Translations under genes and position numbers: made by a program | Notes under the pieces: generated by a model | The model's database searches: none | What the model saw: the letters and a program-made list of their open reading frames with translations, nothing else | What the model was told of the DNA's origin: nothing | In this document: positions 34,009 through 47,800 of the stretch, piece after piece | How the letters are laid out: the number at the start of each line of letters is the position of its first letter | Position numbering within the stretch: position 1 is the first letter of the stretch | DNA from: Asterias rubens | Lineage: Eukaryota; Echinodermata; Asteroidea; Forcipulatida; Asteriidae | Assembly: GCF_902459465.1 (NCBI RefSeq) | Contig: NC_047062.1 | Location: 4,342,501 to 4,406,500 of the forward strand | DNA: 64,000 nt | Direction: 5' to 3'

Positions 34009-35464
34009 AACATTACAACTTCTTCACCCTAATTCCTACTGAAGCTGGAAGGTAAAAGTATATCTATTTTCAAGGGAGAAAACCTTGATGCCTTGACTGC
34101 CAACATTGATTTTACTTCGAGCTAGCAATTACAGTTATAGCCCAGAAATTTATCAAACTTAACCACATCCCAATGTTAGCCTGGGCGACTCGTGTGACTA
34201 ATGTCTGAGTCGTGACTATTGACTGCTAAGTCGAGTCGTGACTACCATTTTAAGACTTCCCGACTACCAATTGTGCTGCTCTAGACTAATCACGACAACA
34301 TAGTTAACTTCTGAAATGCAATCAGACGTCAGTGACACAATCCCTCATTTTTCAGCTTGAATTTTGCTATATTGCGCCTTCGCCACACAATATGACGCAA
34401 TGCATCTTGGGAGTTAAAAGTTTGTCCTGACTAGTTGAGTAAAGCCAACTAGTCGCTGAGGCCTATTCCAGTGTAGTTTGAACTGTGCCAGCTGGCATTG
34501 CCAAGAGTACGAGTAATCTCAATAGCATTGGAAGTACTGGATTATTAGATGAAAACACCATCTTGAGCTCAGAAAGAATACATAGGAATACATGTTTTTT
34601 GTTCACGGCTAAAATGTGCAAGTACACGCCAACTGCTTTGTCAACAAAATGGGAGTGGAGCATTTATGTATGTGCACCTGTCAGTCAATTTATGAAAACC
34701 GCAAAACTTGTTGAAAATTGCATTCTCTAAATTCTCAATGGTTAACATTGTATTTTTTCCCCATCTGATAAAATGTTGTACTTGTCAAAGTATGTGTGTG
34801 ATTTTCGCGGAGATCATGGGCTAATGGTCCATTGTACCACTTTGGTTATAATTTTGCTGGAATTCTTTTTTTTCCAATTCTGTATTTTTTCTTTCCTTTT
34901 TAATGATAGTTTTAGAAATGGGGAGGGGGGAACATTTTAAAGTTCTTTATTTGTAAATTTTAAAACATAAACTTTTTATGTATTTAAATTTGTTTTAAAT
35001 TGTTACTCTACGAGTCTGCCGGAGTGAAGTTATTGCTAGATACCATTTTTTTCTAAATACTGTTTACTTCTCCCCATTGATGAGCCAGTTTTTGTGTCTA
35101 AACTTGATTGAGATTTCGTTAAACATGAAGTTCATATTTGTAATGATGGAAGTAACAACCTTCAATATGTTAGAAAGAGCAGAACTTGTTCTATTTAAGT
35201 TCAGAAGTTATGACATTTTAAACTTTTTAAACAGTCTTTGATTTGTTGTATCTTGATACCTGATGAGGTCATGATTGGTGTAAGTTATTTTTAGAGACTA
35301 AGACAAGAAATAAGCTTCAATATGACGTATCATTTTTCTCTTAAATCTGTTAATGCCAAGAAGTACAGTTGTCGCCAAGAAAAGTCATGTGTTATTATTT
35401 AAGTGAATAGAGTTTTGATGAAAACAATACCCGTTCTGACAGCTAATAATTGCTAAATGCTTTG

Positions 35465-35852
35465 AAAGGAACACGTTGCCTTGGAACGGTCGAGTTGGTC
35501 TTTGAAAAGAGTTTGTAAACGTTTGTTATGAAATGCATATGGTTAGAAAGATGGTTAAAAAGTAGAATACAATGATCCACACAAATTTGCCTCGAAATTG
35601 CGTGGTTTTCCTTTTACTTTTCAAACTAACCTGGTCGGCTATTTATGGGAGTCAAAAATTTGACTCCCATAAATGGCCGACCGTTTTAGTCGACGAGGTA
35701 AAAGGAAAATTACGCAATTTCGAGTGATACTTGTGTGGATCATTGTAATCTACTTTTTTACAATATTTCTAATTGTATGCATTTTATAACAAATGGTTAC
35801 AAAACCTTTTCAAAGACCAACTCGACCGATCCAAGGCAACGTGTTCCTTTAA
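35465..35852. mobile_element. Palindromic MITE, family C copy 2
   Basis: Same termini as the 6.3-kb copy (AGGAACACGTTGCCTTGGAA ... CAACGTGTTCCTTTAA) and the same inner hairpin around GAGTCAAAAATTTGACTC. Nearly the full element can fold back on itself. Confidence 0.88.
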
Positions 35853-37156
35853 TATTCTTTGAAATTAAAGTTCACATCAGCAGTTTTAAAAATAATTTTA
35901 TGAGTATTATCATGGGATTGTTAATTTCTGAACTTTTATGATGCTTCCAAACTTTAATTAACATTTCAGTATCCCCGTCACCTGAAAGGAAGACCTTTTG
36001 AGCTCCTGAACAATTCCAATTTGTCCTTGGTTAATTGGTTTTCCTATTTGCAAACTTAAAATAGCAGTTGACAGTAAATTTATTTACAACAAAAGAAGTT
36101 CTACTATCTCTCAATGCCATACTTTGATTTCAACAAAATTCTTTGCTTAGTTTATTACTTATCATGGCAACATTTGTTCGTTACATTGTATATAAACCAC
36201 ACACACTTAGATCCTTGTCATTTGATTGGTGGAACACATGTTATGTGTCATCCTTTTTGCATTGTACAGTTACAGCGACACTCCAAAATTTAATATCAGA
36301 GTCCGATTCCAAAATAATCATTCAGGCCCGATACTTCATGGAGGGAAAAAAGGCATTTGCCAACATGCCCCCTGTTCATTGCCTTAGTGCCCTTGAAGTA
36401 ATCATGTAGACATTTACCAAGTAGAAAATGCCTTGGTGCCTTTGTACTTTCAAAAACGAAGCATACAAGCCTGATCATTCCTAGCCGATTCGTCCAAACA
36501 AGGCAAGGTTGTGTCATGACAGACAAGGTCAGTGACCACATGGAGTTCTTCACATTGTTCAGAAGGATTTTCAGAGTGTGGGGTGGATAAGTTTTCATGT
36601 CTTTTTTGTGTTTATTGTGAAAAAAAATCAAATGACAAGGATCTATGAATGTATTTTGTGTTTGCATTGTCACAGAATAATAACACTCGGTGAAATCTGG
36701 GTTTTCAATTTCAAAATGAAAAAATCCCTTGTGAATTTTTTCGGCCACAATGCACTCATATACATCTAAGATTAGTATAATATTTAAATATCATATTAAA
36801 TACTGATAAATAAACATCAAAAGTCTTTTTTTTGCATACAGTTATTTAGTTATTTTGTTCAATTCTTACTTTAGAAATCAAAAGTATACATTCCATTTTA
36901 TAGTTCATACCAAAAATCACGACCGTTTCAGACAAGACTTTTATCGTTTTGTCAAATTACAATAAACTACATTTTGCCTCAGTATACAGCTATTTTATTG
37001 CATTTGTTAACTCTATCTTCGGCAATCACAAAATTGCAAAAAAATGGTGTTTGGTTTTCAAGCACAGGGCCAACGCCACAAAAAACCTTGTTGCTTGGAA
37101 CCAAATCAAGTTTTTTTAGAGAAGATAAACACATTTCAGAAAGTAAGATTTGATCT

Positions 37157-37546
37157 TTTTAAAGCCATTGGACACGTCTTTTGGTACAGAAAAAAAATAA
37201 ATAAAAAAAAATATCACAGATTTACAAATAAGTTACAGGGTTTACAGAAGGTAATGGTGAAAGACTTCTCTTGAAATATTGTTCCATGAAATGCTTTACT
37301 TTTTGAGAAAACATTAGAACAATATCAATTCTCAATATCGAGAATTACGTATTTGTTTTAAACACATGTCATGACACGTGAAACGTGCGGAAACAAGGGT
37401 GGGTTTTCCCGTTATTTTCTCCCGACTCCGATAATCGATTGAGCCTAAATTTTCACAGGTTTGTGGTTTTGTATAGAAGTTGTGATACAGGAAGTGTGGG
37501 CCTTGGACAATACGGTTTACCGAAAGTGTCCAATGGCTTTAAACTG
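37157..37546. mobile_element. MITE family B copy 2
   Basis: Same TTAA-flanked termini (AGCCATTGGACACGTCTTTT / CCGAAAGTGTCCAATGGCT) and near-identical interior to the 18.5-kb copy. Confidence 0.88.
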
Positions 37547-37961
37547 ATTTATATCAACTGGATACCACAGGCACCAATACTGAAAATTCATTCTTTTTTT
37601 CAGTTACCGAATCAAAACATAGTACCAGTCATTGAAAAACTATAACAGTGATATTTACACAACTCTTGCAAAAATCTTGAATAGAATTAATAAAAAACTT
37701 TTTATATTAAGCTTTGAACATTTGTAATCAATAAATACGTTCCATGTACAATAACATACAATGTTTGATTTAATTCATTTTGATGCAACTTTACAAGCTG
37801 CCATAAATGCAAACTTTGAAATAAATAACCATCCAACTTGGACAAATCTGTAAACAAAACAATTTCATTCTCTTTAAAAAACCTGAGCAGGGAAGGACAC
37901 TGTTCTACAACCCATGATGTTTAAATTTGGCATTCTGTGATCACAGCTGGATCGAAATGTA

Positions 37962-38312
37962 AAGCCGGCCTCAGGTCGACCTTGTGCAACAAGAAACAGT
38001 CAGTGACTCACTTTTCAGGATCACAATGCACCTGAGCTAAGACCCTTTGGAACTTTTCAGTCGGCGTATATTTACGACCCGAGCGTAACTGCGATGATAT
38101 ATAGACAATCTGAAACAGCCGCCGCTCGAAACAAATGAACAGTGGCAAGAGTAGAACAGTTTTAACATGTAGGACGTGATCCCGACGAACGGTAACCAAT
38201 CTTAGGCGCAAGATTTCTCAGTTGTTGTGGCCTGGGCATACGTTGTCTGCGCGTTGCCGACAGTTTGTTGCGGGCGCAAGAAAATCGCAGGTCGACCTGA
38301 GGCCGGCTTAAA
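37962..38312. mobile_element. Inverted-repeat element, TAA-flanked
   Basis: Termini AGCCGGCCTCAGGTCGACCT and exact complement AGGTCGACCTGAGGCCGGCT, each next to TAA; about 350 bp, no ORF. Ends differ from the two Harbinger-like elements. Confidence 0.82.
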
Positions 38313-38560
38313 CCAGACAGTAGTGTTAGACAGTAGTGACTGGAAAGACATCAGTCATCACACACTCTGCATATATCACATTATGAAAACACTGCATCTG
38401 GGATTGTCTCCATAATATCTGTGGGGGAAAGAAGGAGAACAAAAACCATTACTCTTCACAATGAACCAATAACAGCAATTTTTTTTCAAACTCAGAGCAA
38501 AATGTGATAACTATTATTTACAGATAGCCTAATATGTATATTTTCCATTCTTAGTTACTT

Positions 38561-38838
38561 TAAAAGGCACTGGACACTATTGGTAAAACAATTGTTAGCA
38601 TAAAATCTAACATGAATGAGCAATAGAGAGCTGTTGATAGTATAAAACATTATGAGAAACAAATCCCTTTGAAGTAACATAGTTTTTGATAAAGAGGTAA
38701 TTCCTCACACAAATAATAAAAGATTCAGGCCTGAAGCCTTTGCACACAAAAGTGTGATATTTTATGCATTTGTTGGGATACACCAAGTGAGAATACTGGT
38801 CCTTGACAATTACCAAACGTGTCCAGTGTTGTTAACAC
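38561..38838. mobile_element. MITE family A
   Basis: TTAA then AAGGCACTGGACACTATTGG, ending ACGTGTCCAGTGTTG and TTAA. It sits directly downstream of the last coding exon of the 38.9-52.0 kb gene. Confidence 0.82.
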
Positions 38839-38899
38839 TTGTGTCAAATTTGTGAATCTTTCTCTATTTTGCGCTTTTGAAGTTTGGAGTTTGTGAAAT

Positions 38900-41800
38900 T
38901 TAAGGGCAATGACCTTGCGGCATATTCTTTATCTTCTCATAGTCTTCAACATCATTGCTGACATACTGCCAGAACTTGGCTGGTTTTAGGGGTGATGGTC
39001 CGAGTCTTGAGATGATGCATTCTGGTAGGCCGACTGCTTTGTCTGCAAACTCAAGTTTCTTCTTCTGGATGGGAAGGTTTTTCTGCGTGGCTCGGTTGCA
39101 GGTTACTGGAGGGGACACCTGGAAAACAAAAGAGTACCCTGGTAAATAGAGTATGCTCAGTGTAATGCGGCATGCTGTATCAACCTTAAGGCCGGTTTAT
39201 AGTTGGTCGCCCGATGGTCGCACGATTAAAATTTTGACACGCGACACAGTTTATAGTCATCGCTGAGGCCTAAAATCTGTGGTTTTTTTTATCACGCGTC
39301 AAGATTTTCATCACCCGACCATCACGCGACCGACTATAAACCAGCCTTTACAGATGTACATTACTGTAGTAGTTTAGCTTCCAAGTGTCAAAAATACTGT
39401 TTAAATTAAACTGGGCATGAAATGGTAGTGTAAACACTAGAAACTAACTTATTACAAAAATGAGCCTTTGGAAGAAACAACGACTTTATCAGATAAATTA
39501 AAGGGGACAATCTACATGTAAGCAAAGTCAAATCTAACACTCAAGAAGGTTCCAGTTGATTTGGTCTAGTGAATAGGGTACACAAAAGTTGGGGTAGGTG
39601 GTTGGAGAATCTTGTCCTGGTAGTGGGACAGGAATCCACGGTTTATTAAGTCCATCACATTCTTGATTTTGTGGGTCACTAATCCATTCCAGAAATGGGA
39701 ACGGAAATCTAGATTGTGCTTAGCGGCGAGCTCACTCAGAGAAAAAAACATCTCTTTGCTTAAACCTGTTGGGGAAAAGAAAACGTGTACTTTAAGCCTC
39801 TTTTCTTATTAACACTAATGATTCACAATTTAGATTTGTGTTCCTGCTGCCTCAAACATTACAAAAGATAACAACTACAGAGATTAAGTTCTCGTCAAAT
39901 AAGTTCTCTGAATTGAAACCACCAAATAGATAACAGTAGAAAAGGAATTACTGAACATCTTTTCCAGTAACTCTACTTCTTTTACGACACAATGTCAAGA
40001 ACTTTCCCACACTACCTTACCATTGGCGTCAGCTGATTAGCGACTTCCAGCTTCCATTTGTCCAGAATTCTCTTCTTGTTTGGCTTTCCAGGATACCCAC
40101 TGCTTGGGCTGCTTCTCTTGAGCTGCCCCCTAGGGGTTGCATGGCCGGGGTGTTGGGTGACTGGGTGCTGGGTGACTGGGTGCTGGGTACCTTGCTGCAC
40201 CTCCTCAGGGGTGCTGGTGGTTGGCTTCAGGGTCTCGTTGGACAATGAAGTGGAAATTTGAATGGGTTCGGGCTAGAGAGAATAATGGAGAGGTTTGCTT
40301 TAAACCAGTAGCAGTTTTATGAATTTCATGAACAGAATACATCCAATGTTTAAACATCAAGGCTACCGATGCCTAACAATTAAAATTAAAATCAGACTAA
40401 CTTCCATAACAATGCACCCTTTAAAATACTTTGTTGACTCGTTTTGATACTTTCGTATCAAATCAAAAAAGGAATTTTTAATCAAATCAGCATCAGTGAT
40501 GAGTGAAATTTAAAATTCAGTTACATCAAAATCCATGAGTTCTTGTGTGCTGTGCCCCATTGCCGGTGTGGCTTGTGTGCTGTGTCCCACTGTCGGTGTG
40601 GCTTGTGTGCTGTGTCTCACTGTCAGTGTGCTGTGTCCCACTGCCAGTGTGTTTTGCCCCACTGCTGGTGTGGCCTGTGTGTTGTGCCCGACTGCTGGCG
40701 TGTTGTGCCCCACTGCCGGTGTTGCTGGTGTGTTGTGCCCCACTGCCGGTGTTGCTTGTGTGCTGTGCCACACTGCCGGTGTGGATGGTGCCTCCTTCTG
40801 GTGGGTCACACTAGACGTAGCCTTGACTTGTAGTTGCTTTGGCGCATTGATATAAACCAAGTCATCATCACTGCATGATGGGAGATCTACAGCCGACACA
40901 TCAAACTGCCAAGGAAGAAAAAGTCAAACAATAAATACATCTTATGTTTTGACCAGATCCATTTGCTCACTTTTACTTCAATCCTTTTCTGAGAAAATAG
41001 AATTAGCCGTTGCAAATGTTGCTTTATATCATCCAAAAGGACCGATGGTATAAACGCTAAAATTAGTTAATGGGCAGTCTGAGTTTCCACCCTAGCAGTC
41101 TTGCTGGAAAGCTAGGGTCAAAATGTTAGCCCACTAACTTTTTTTCAATCCTATTCTGTTACATTCCCTTTACACTTTTAGATCACGCAAAACAATGACA
41201 GCTCAGACAAAGCACTAAAAGGTAGGGTCACATAATTGGTAAATACTCCAAATATTAATCACCATACAAACTTACTTGTTGGGAAGCACTGCAGCTGTTG
41301 ATAATATTAACTCTTTTGAGAAAGGAGTTCCTTTGAAGTATTGTGGTTGAATAAATTTTCAACCAAAAACATTTTAGTCTAGGTTGGTGTCCATTCATGA
41401 AATGCTGCAGCCAGAGATGCGGTTGGTACCCACTAAAATACCATGAGTTTTTTTGCTGTATTCAGCTGAAACTTTCACATGTGACATTTATTGTATCTCT
41501 CTTGAAAATTTGGCCTATAAATCAGCATTTCTTTGACAAAAACCTCTCTAATACCCTACCTTTAAAAAGCACTCAGTTACCAAGTCACATGAAGGCTACT
41601 CACGGATAATGCTAGCATATGAGCTCCCTTAGTTTTTCTTGATGGTCTCTGAGGTGTGCTGGTCAACCTTGTACCTCCTCTGCTCTCTTTGCTTATTGAT
41701 GATCTTAAAGTGTCATGATGCTTTGACGTTTCAAAGGAATGTGTCTAAAGTAAATTTGACAAGATTCAAACAAATAGTTTCATTATTTGTATTCTTTCCT

Positions 41801-44800
41801 ACAAATAGTTGTTACATCTACCCATTTTAAGATTTCTACGTCTGAATTGTTGGCCAATTTGACCATAAGATTTAGATTTAAACTTTAGATTGGGCCTAGA
41901 TTTTGTATAGATTAGAGAAAAATACAAGCTTTCATTTCAGGTATTGCAATGGAAAAAGCACCAATGTTTAAGGGAAATTAGTTGAAACAGCATCATCTAT
42001 GAACAATTTACACAGAGAAACAAACACACACAAAAAACAAAAAAACCACCGAACTCCCAAATTAGTTGTGATGACTTGATGTTACTTTCCACCTTCCATT
42101 TTACTTTTTTTCAGAAATGTTGTTATCAAAGAGACAATTTCTTACCTTCTTAAGGATGCTAGGAGATGGGCACAATTCTGGTATATGTATCACCGCACAA
42201 GGTACAATTGAGGCAGGCTCGCTGAAATTTTCTCGGGCTTTACTGGACAAGAGGAACTTCACTTGCTTGCTGCTGCTGCTGTTCCTAGACACGCTTTCCT
42301 AAAAAAGAAGACAAAACAAAATAAGAAAAACCCACCAAAAACACAATTTTTTTTTATTAAACTATAGTAAATGTTTTCTGTTTCAAAATTCAATTTCCAG
42401 ATGAACCAAAACAAATTTACTAGAACAGTATTTGAACATGCGACCTCCGTGTTGAGCCCCACCAATGCACTCTCCCTATGTTGTCAATATTTTTGCTAGG
42501 TAGGGGAAGTCAGTCAAAGGCAAATCAACTCAAAACTGCCATGTAGCCAGGGATCACACCCGAGTTTAAGATACAACCCAGGAAGCGGCAGCAGAGGGAT
42601 CACCATAAGGGGATGCAACTTTCAAATCTCAACAGGCATTTTTTCCTTTGGAACATTTTCGAAGGCACAACCCAAGTACGGAGCGAGGCAGTCGAAATGC
42701 CACGGGACATGAGACTCAAAATGGTACCCTAGAAAATGTTGAGGTTTATTATGCTCCAAGGTGCATTGTTAGCATATACTAGGCTTACATTATTGTAGTT
42801 GTACATTGTTGTTGCCAGGCATATACTAGGCATGCATACTTTTTGAAACTTTTTTTTAGCGCCGATCACTTTGTTTTTAAAATGCGGAATTCCGCGGAAA
42901 CGCAGAAGAGTTGCATGCCTGTATCAACCAACAAACCACAAGGGAAACTGACTGGGTACATTTGTGGTTTATTAGGAAAGCTTTTATCTTAATTTAAACA
43001 TTGATGAACTCACAGTTGAGACCATTGCAGTGTTGTTTCTGAGGCTGCTCGATGCCGACTTGGGGTATTGCCTGAACGAGATTCTTGGAGACATCTTGGG
43101 GGAGGACCTCTCCAGTGTTTGAGCTTTCTTCCCCTGAATGCCGAGTGGTGTGCTCACTGTACAAGTCAAAATTTTAATACAGTCAAGCAAAAGGTGATTT
43201 AAAATGTGTTTGTGTACATTTTTAAAGAGCATAATCTTTGCTTTAATACTGTTAAAATCCCCTGTTGATACCACACTTTAAAATAAGGTTAAAGTAGAAA
43301 CACCAAGAAGTAGGAGAGCATAAAACTGAGAAAAGGTGGTTTAAAGTTGTTAATTGAAAACAAATTAGCACATTTTATTTCAATGCTAATTGTAACCCTT
43401 TTTTGATTTTATTCATCAGGAAGGGGGTAGTTGCCAATATAAAATAAAATAAAATTGTGCATTTAAATTTACACAAAAATATTTGTGAAAATTTAACCCC
43501 TGTTGGCTTGTTTTGGCTTGTTCTGACAAAAGACTCAATTAGCTTGGTTGCATAAAAAACTACATCAAACATTAATATAAACAAATCCACCGAATACGGT
43601 ATATGAAATACAAAAAACTACTATCAAAAATAAACATATAAACTATATGGAATGAACAAAACGAAATAAATACTAACTACTTCTAAAAGTCGACGAGAGT
43701 TTGACTGATCTTGGAGCAGAGGCAAGCTTCTGTTCAGACTGTTCGGCTGGGCCCAAGGTTTTCTTAGTGCCTGGTCTCTGATTACTTGATGATGCCATAT
43801 AGGACTCACTGAATAAGGATGAACTCAATGTCGGCATAGCTTCAATGGTTGGAAGTGCACATGCATCACCTAGCAGAGATTTACAGAGAGTGATTAAAAG
43901 CACTGGACACTATTGGTAATTACTCAAAATAATTGTTAGCATAAAAACTTACTTGGTAACGAGCAATGGATCAGAGCTGTGGATAGTATAAATTGTGAGA
44001 AACGACGCCCTCTGAATTAGCGTAGTTTTTGAGAAAGAGGTAATTTCTCGCTCAAATATTGAAAGACTTCAAGCCTGAGGCCTTTTCTCTCATTATTATC
44101 TTGCAAGTTCGATCAATAATTGAGTCCAAATTTTCACAGGTTTGTTATTTTATGCATATGTTGGGATATACCAAGTAAGAATACAGATCTTTGACAATTA
44201 TCAAAGGTGTCCAGTGCCTTTCAGACCATTTGCCCCATGATTAAGTGCAAGATTTCCAGTTACACCAAATGCATGGTAGACTTCTGGATAGTGTGAATTG
44301 AAAATAACTGGTGGCATTTACAGGGCCTATACACCATTCAAAAGAGATTTGTCCCCTCAGGGTGACAGGGGTGGTACAGCAAATCTTACACTATACTCAT
44401 TCCCAATATAAAAAGTATATAACCTTGACATCCATAATCGTATAGTGGAAAAGCCTTAGAGATATTTAACAAATAATTTATATTTTCTTTGCTCTAACTG
44501 ACATTTATTTACAATTTGTTTGTTTGTTAATCCGTTGAAATGGCTATTTGTAATCTTGTGTAAATTCTTGACTGAAAAAGGAAAAGAAAAAAGTATGATT
44601 GACATTTGCTCTTTTCCTAAATAATGCAAGAAGAATATTAATATTACCTTTGGTTTTACCCATACACCGATGTGTGTTAGCACTGTATACTCAGTACTTA
44701 CCCGAGGCATGTTACTCGGGTGGGATTCAAACCCACAAACCCTTGCAATTCTAGAGCAGTGTCTTACCAACTAGACTTCCAAGGTTGCCCGATAGCTAGA

Positions 44801-47800
44801 GGCAGTTCGAATCCTATGTTTTGGCAGGGGGTACCGCAACGATAAAAGAGATGTTAAATTTGCATCGGGGATTAAAGAATATTAATTTTGGTTTTACCAA
44901 TACACCGATGTGTGTTAGATGTTGCAAGAAGAAGAGTTAGATTGATGTAATCCTACCCTCAATAGATGACGTGTCCAGCATGAACCTGTTGTGAATCAAT
45001 GTGTTCCTGCCTTTGCTTGTTGGTGTTGATGTTATCTTGCTGGTTGCAAACTTAGCCCTGGAGTTATCTTCTAGAGACGATGAAATGATACAAAACACAA
45101 ATTAATGTAATGAAAATGTTAACAACTGCATGGAAAACAGCCCCAAGACCTAACAAATAAAAAGACTGTTCAAGGTGCTTGAAATTTCAGTTTTCTTTTT
45201 CCTAGCACATAATTACTTTCCCCGATGCAAATTTAACATCTCTTATTATCGTTGCGGTACCCGCTGCCAAAACATAGGATTCGAACTGCCTGTAGCTACT
45301 GGGCAAGCATGGTAGTCTAGTTGGTAAGACACTGCTCTAGAATTGCAAGGGTCGTGGGTTCGAATCCCACCCGAGTAACATGCGTGTGATATTTTTTCAC
45401 AGGACTCGGGAAAGTACTGAGTATACAGTGCTTAAACATCGGTGTATGGGTAAAAACCAATTAATATAATTACTTTCCTCTATCTTTGTACATTCTTTGT
45501 GCCTTCTTTATATTGCAAGGGAACATTTTTATGAAACATAAAGCTACAGCAATCCCCTTGTTTCTCAGAAAACCCTAGGAAACCATTTAATTACATTTTT
45601 AACAGCAATTTTCATATGTTCTAAAAGTTAATAGCAACCACCATGCTGACTTTTGCTTATTAAACTTGAGTCAAGTAGTTCTACTGTTATTACCAGATTT
45701 TTTAAGATACCCACCTATGGCTGAACCAACACTATAACATGTATACAGGCATTTTTCATTTCGCCCAACAAAGATCAGAGCACTTAAAAAAAAGCTAACT
45801 TATTAATAAAGATACAAGTAAAAAATGCATCTGTACAGGAGATACAAAAAAATATACAAGCAAAGTAATGTATGGCATGATTACACAAATAAATGTGTTT
45901 TGAGTCTAATTTGGAAGAGCTGAAGTATGTTCCCAAAAGAGATTTACACATGATTGTACCTACAAATTTACTAGTAATAGTTACATCCAATTATCCACAC
46001 CATGCAAATCTTCAAGCATCACATAACCGAACTCCTTCTGAGAGTTTTCTTATCTATTCCATACCTTTGATTGCTGATATTTCCTGGATGGGGTCGTACT
46101 CCTGGATGTTCAATGCAGACACATCTTCTGCCAGGGTGGAGTTCTTCCGACCTGTGACAGGCTTTTTGTTGAGCCATGCTGAAGACACTTTTCTAGGCAT
46201 AGCTGTAATAACAAGTATGAAAACAGTTATGAAAACAGTTATAAGGTCATGCAGACCTTAGCACTGCTTAATTGTCCTATAATACCTTCAAAAAAATTTG
46301 TAATTGAACATAGATCAGGCATGAAATTTGGTTCTGGGAAAAAAAGTAGGAAACATTATTCTAATAAATAGACTTTTCAGGTATTTAATCACAAAAAACA
46401 CAACAATTAGTATTCTTTATCCCGAGTGCAAATTTAACATCTTTTATATCGTTGCGGTACCCATTGCCTAACTTAGGATTCGAACTGCCTCTGGCTACCA
46501 GGCAATCTCGATAGTCTAGTCGGTAAGGGTCGTGGGTTCGAATCCCAACCGATTAATATGCCTGTGATATTTTTCTCACAGGACTCAGGAAAGTACCGAG
46601 TATACAGTGCTTAAAACAGATCGGTGTCTGGGTACAAAACCAAAAAATAATATTTAATCACGGTTTTTCTCATTTTTCCAATGGTAAAAAAATCAGAAAT
46701 CAGGCTAAGAATAATATGTCTGATAGATGGAAATTTACTCCTCATTCTTTCACACCACTACTCTCTCTCCCCATATAGTTCATGCAGTACCTTTGGTTGT
46801 ATTGACTGCATTCTTTCTTTGTGTAGCCATGGATGCATTGGGTAAGAACAACTGGGCTACCTTGGGAGTAAGAGACTTCATGACCCTCACTGCTGGGTCT
46901 GTATAAAAGAATCAAATCCATTCCAGATATGAAGAAACAAAACAAGGTTGTTGTTGTCGAAATTTATTGGCTGGAAACCATGGCCTCTGTTTAATTGTCC
47001 AGTTTAATTGAACATTATACATTTTTAAATATACTCAAATTTCCGATGCTTTATCAAACCCCTGCCCTGGTTTTTAACTGCCTGCTGGATTCAATTGAGC
47101 ATTGTTTCTAGTGTAAAGCAGGCCTGGAATTAAGTAGAAATGATTCTCAAAATGCTGTATACTATCGAAAGCTGCCATTAATTTAAGAGCAATTACCAAA
47201 ATATGCACCTTCCCTTTAAATGATACCCCCCCCCTTCAAGTGGGCAAAACAAGTTAATCCAGAAAACAGAGTGACATCAAAACACTTGGGCACAAACCTG
47301 GAACATCTCTGAGTATTTCAATGTCGGAGTAGTCTTCCTCCATCAGGGTGTCTTCTGTCGTGGAGTATCTACTTCCCGTGTCATCAAACATCATCAGGGT
47401 AGAGTCATCAGATGTTACCTCTGATTGATCAAATTGTACAAAATCAGAACATTAAAATAGTAAATTTGAAAGCACAATTTGAAAAAATTACCAGAGCTGA
47501 AATTTTGATTTATTTGATGCTTCACTGAGTCCTTGGCCATTGCCTTGCTGCCCATTAAACCTAATTCTAATGATAATTTACAGTTTCCTCATAGAAGTAC
47601 AACAAAGAGCACGCCTTAGTGCCCTTGTGCTTTCTAGAACAAAACATCAGGCCTGGTGAGTTTTTTTTTTTTTTTTCTTTTTTGTAATATTTAGTATTGT
47701 CTAGCTAAATGGAATACTTGTTTTAATAGACAAATAGAGAATCAGCAAATTAGGGACACATCTTTCTACGATAAGTTCCTCACCATTTTCCCCAGTGTAT

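Larger units (their letters stand above)
34009..38899. other. Convergent spacer between sde2 and the 38.9-52.0 kb gene
   Basis: Nearly 4.9 kb without a credible ORF. It should contain the sde2 3' UTR (plus) and that of the neighbouring minus-strand gene. AT-rich plus-strand sequence with an AATAAA at 36808 is one possible sde2 end. Repeats inside: a TTAA-flanked palindromic MITE (35465-35852), a degenerate dispersed repeat (36295-36475), a second MITE family (37157-37545) and a 0.35-kb inverted-repeat element (37962-38312). Nothing else recognised. Confidence 0.5.

Noticed and set aside
40535-40855. Long open frames on the plus strand rich in Cys/Val/Pro/Leu
   Set aside because: They are antisense shadows of the coding minisatellite; all frames stay open because of the repeat unit.
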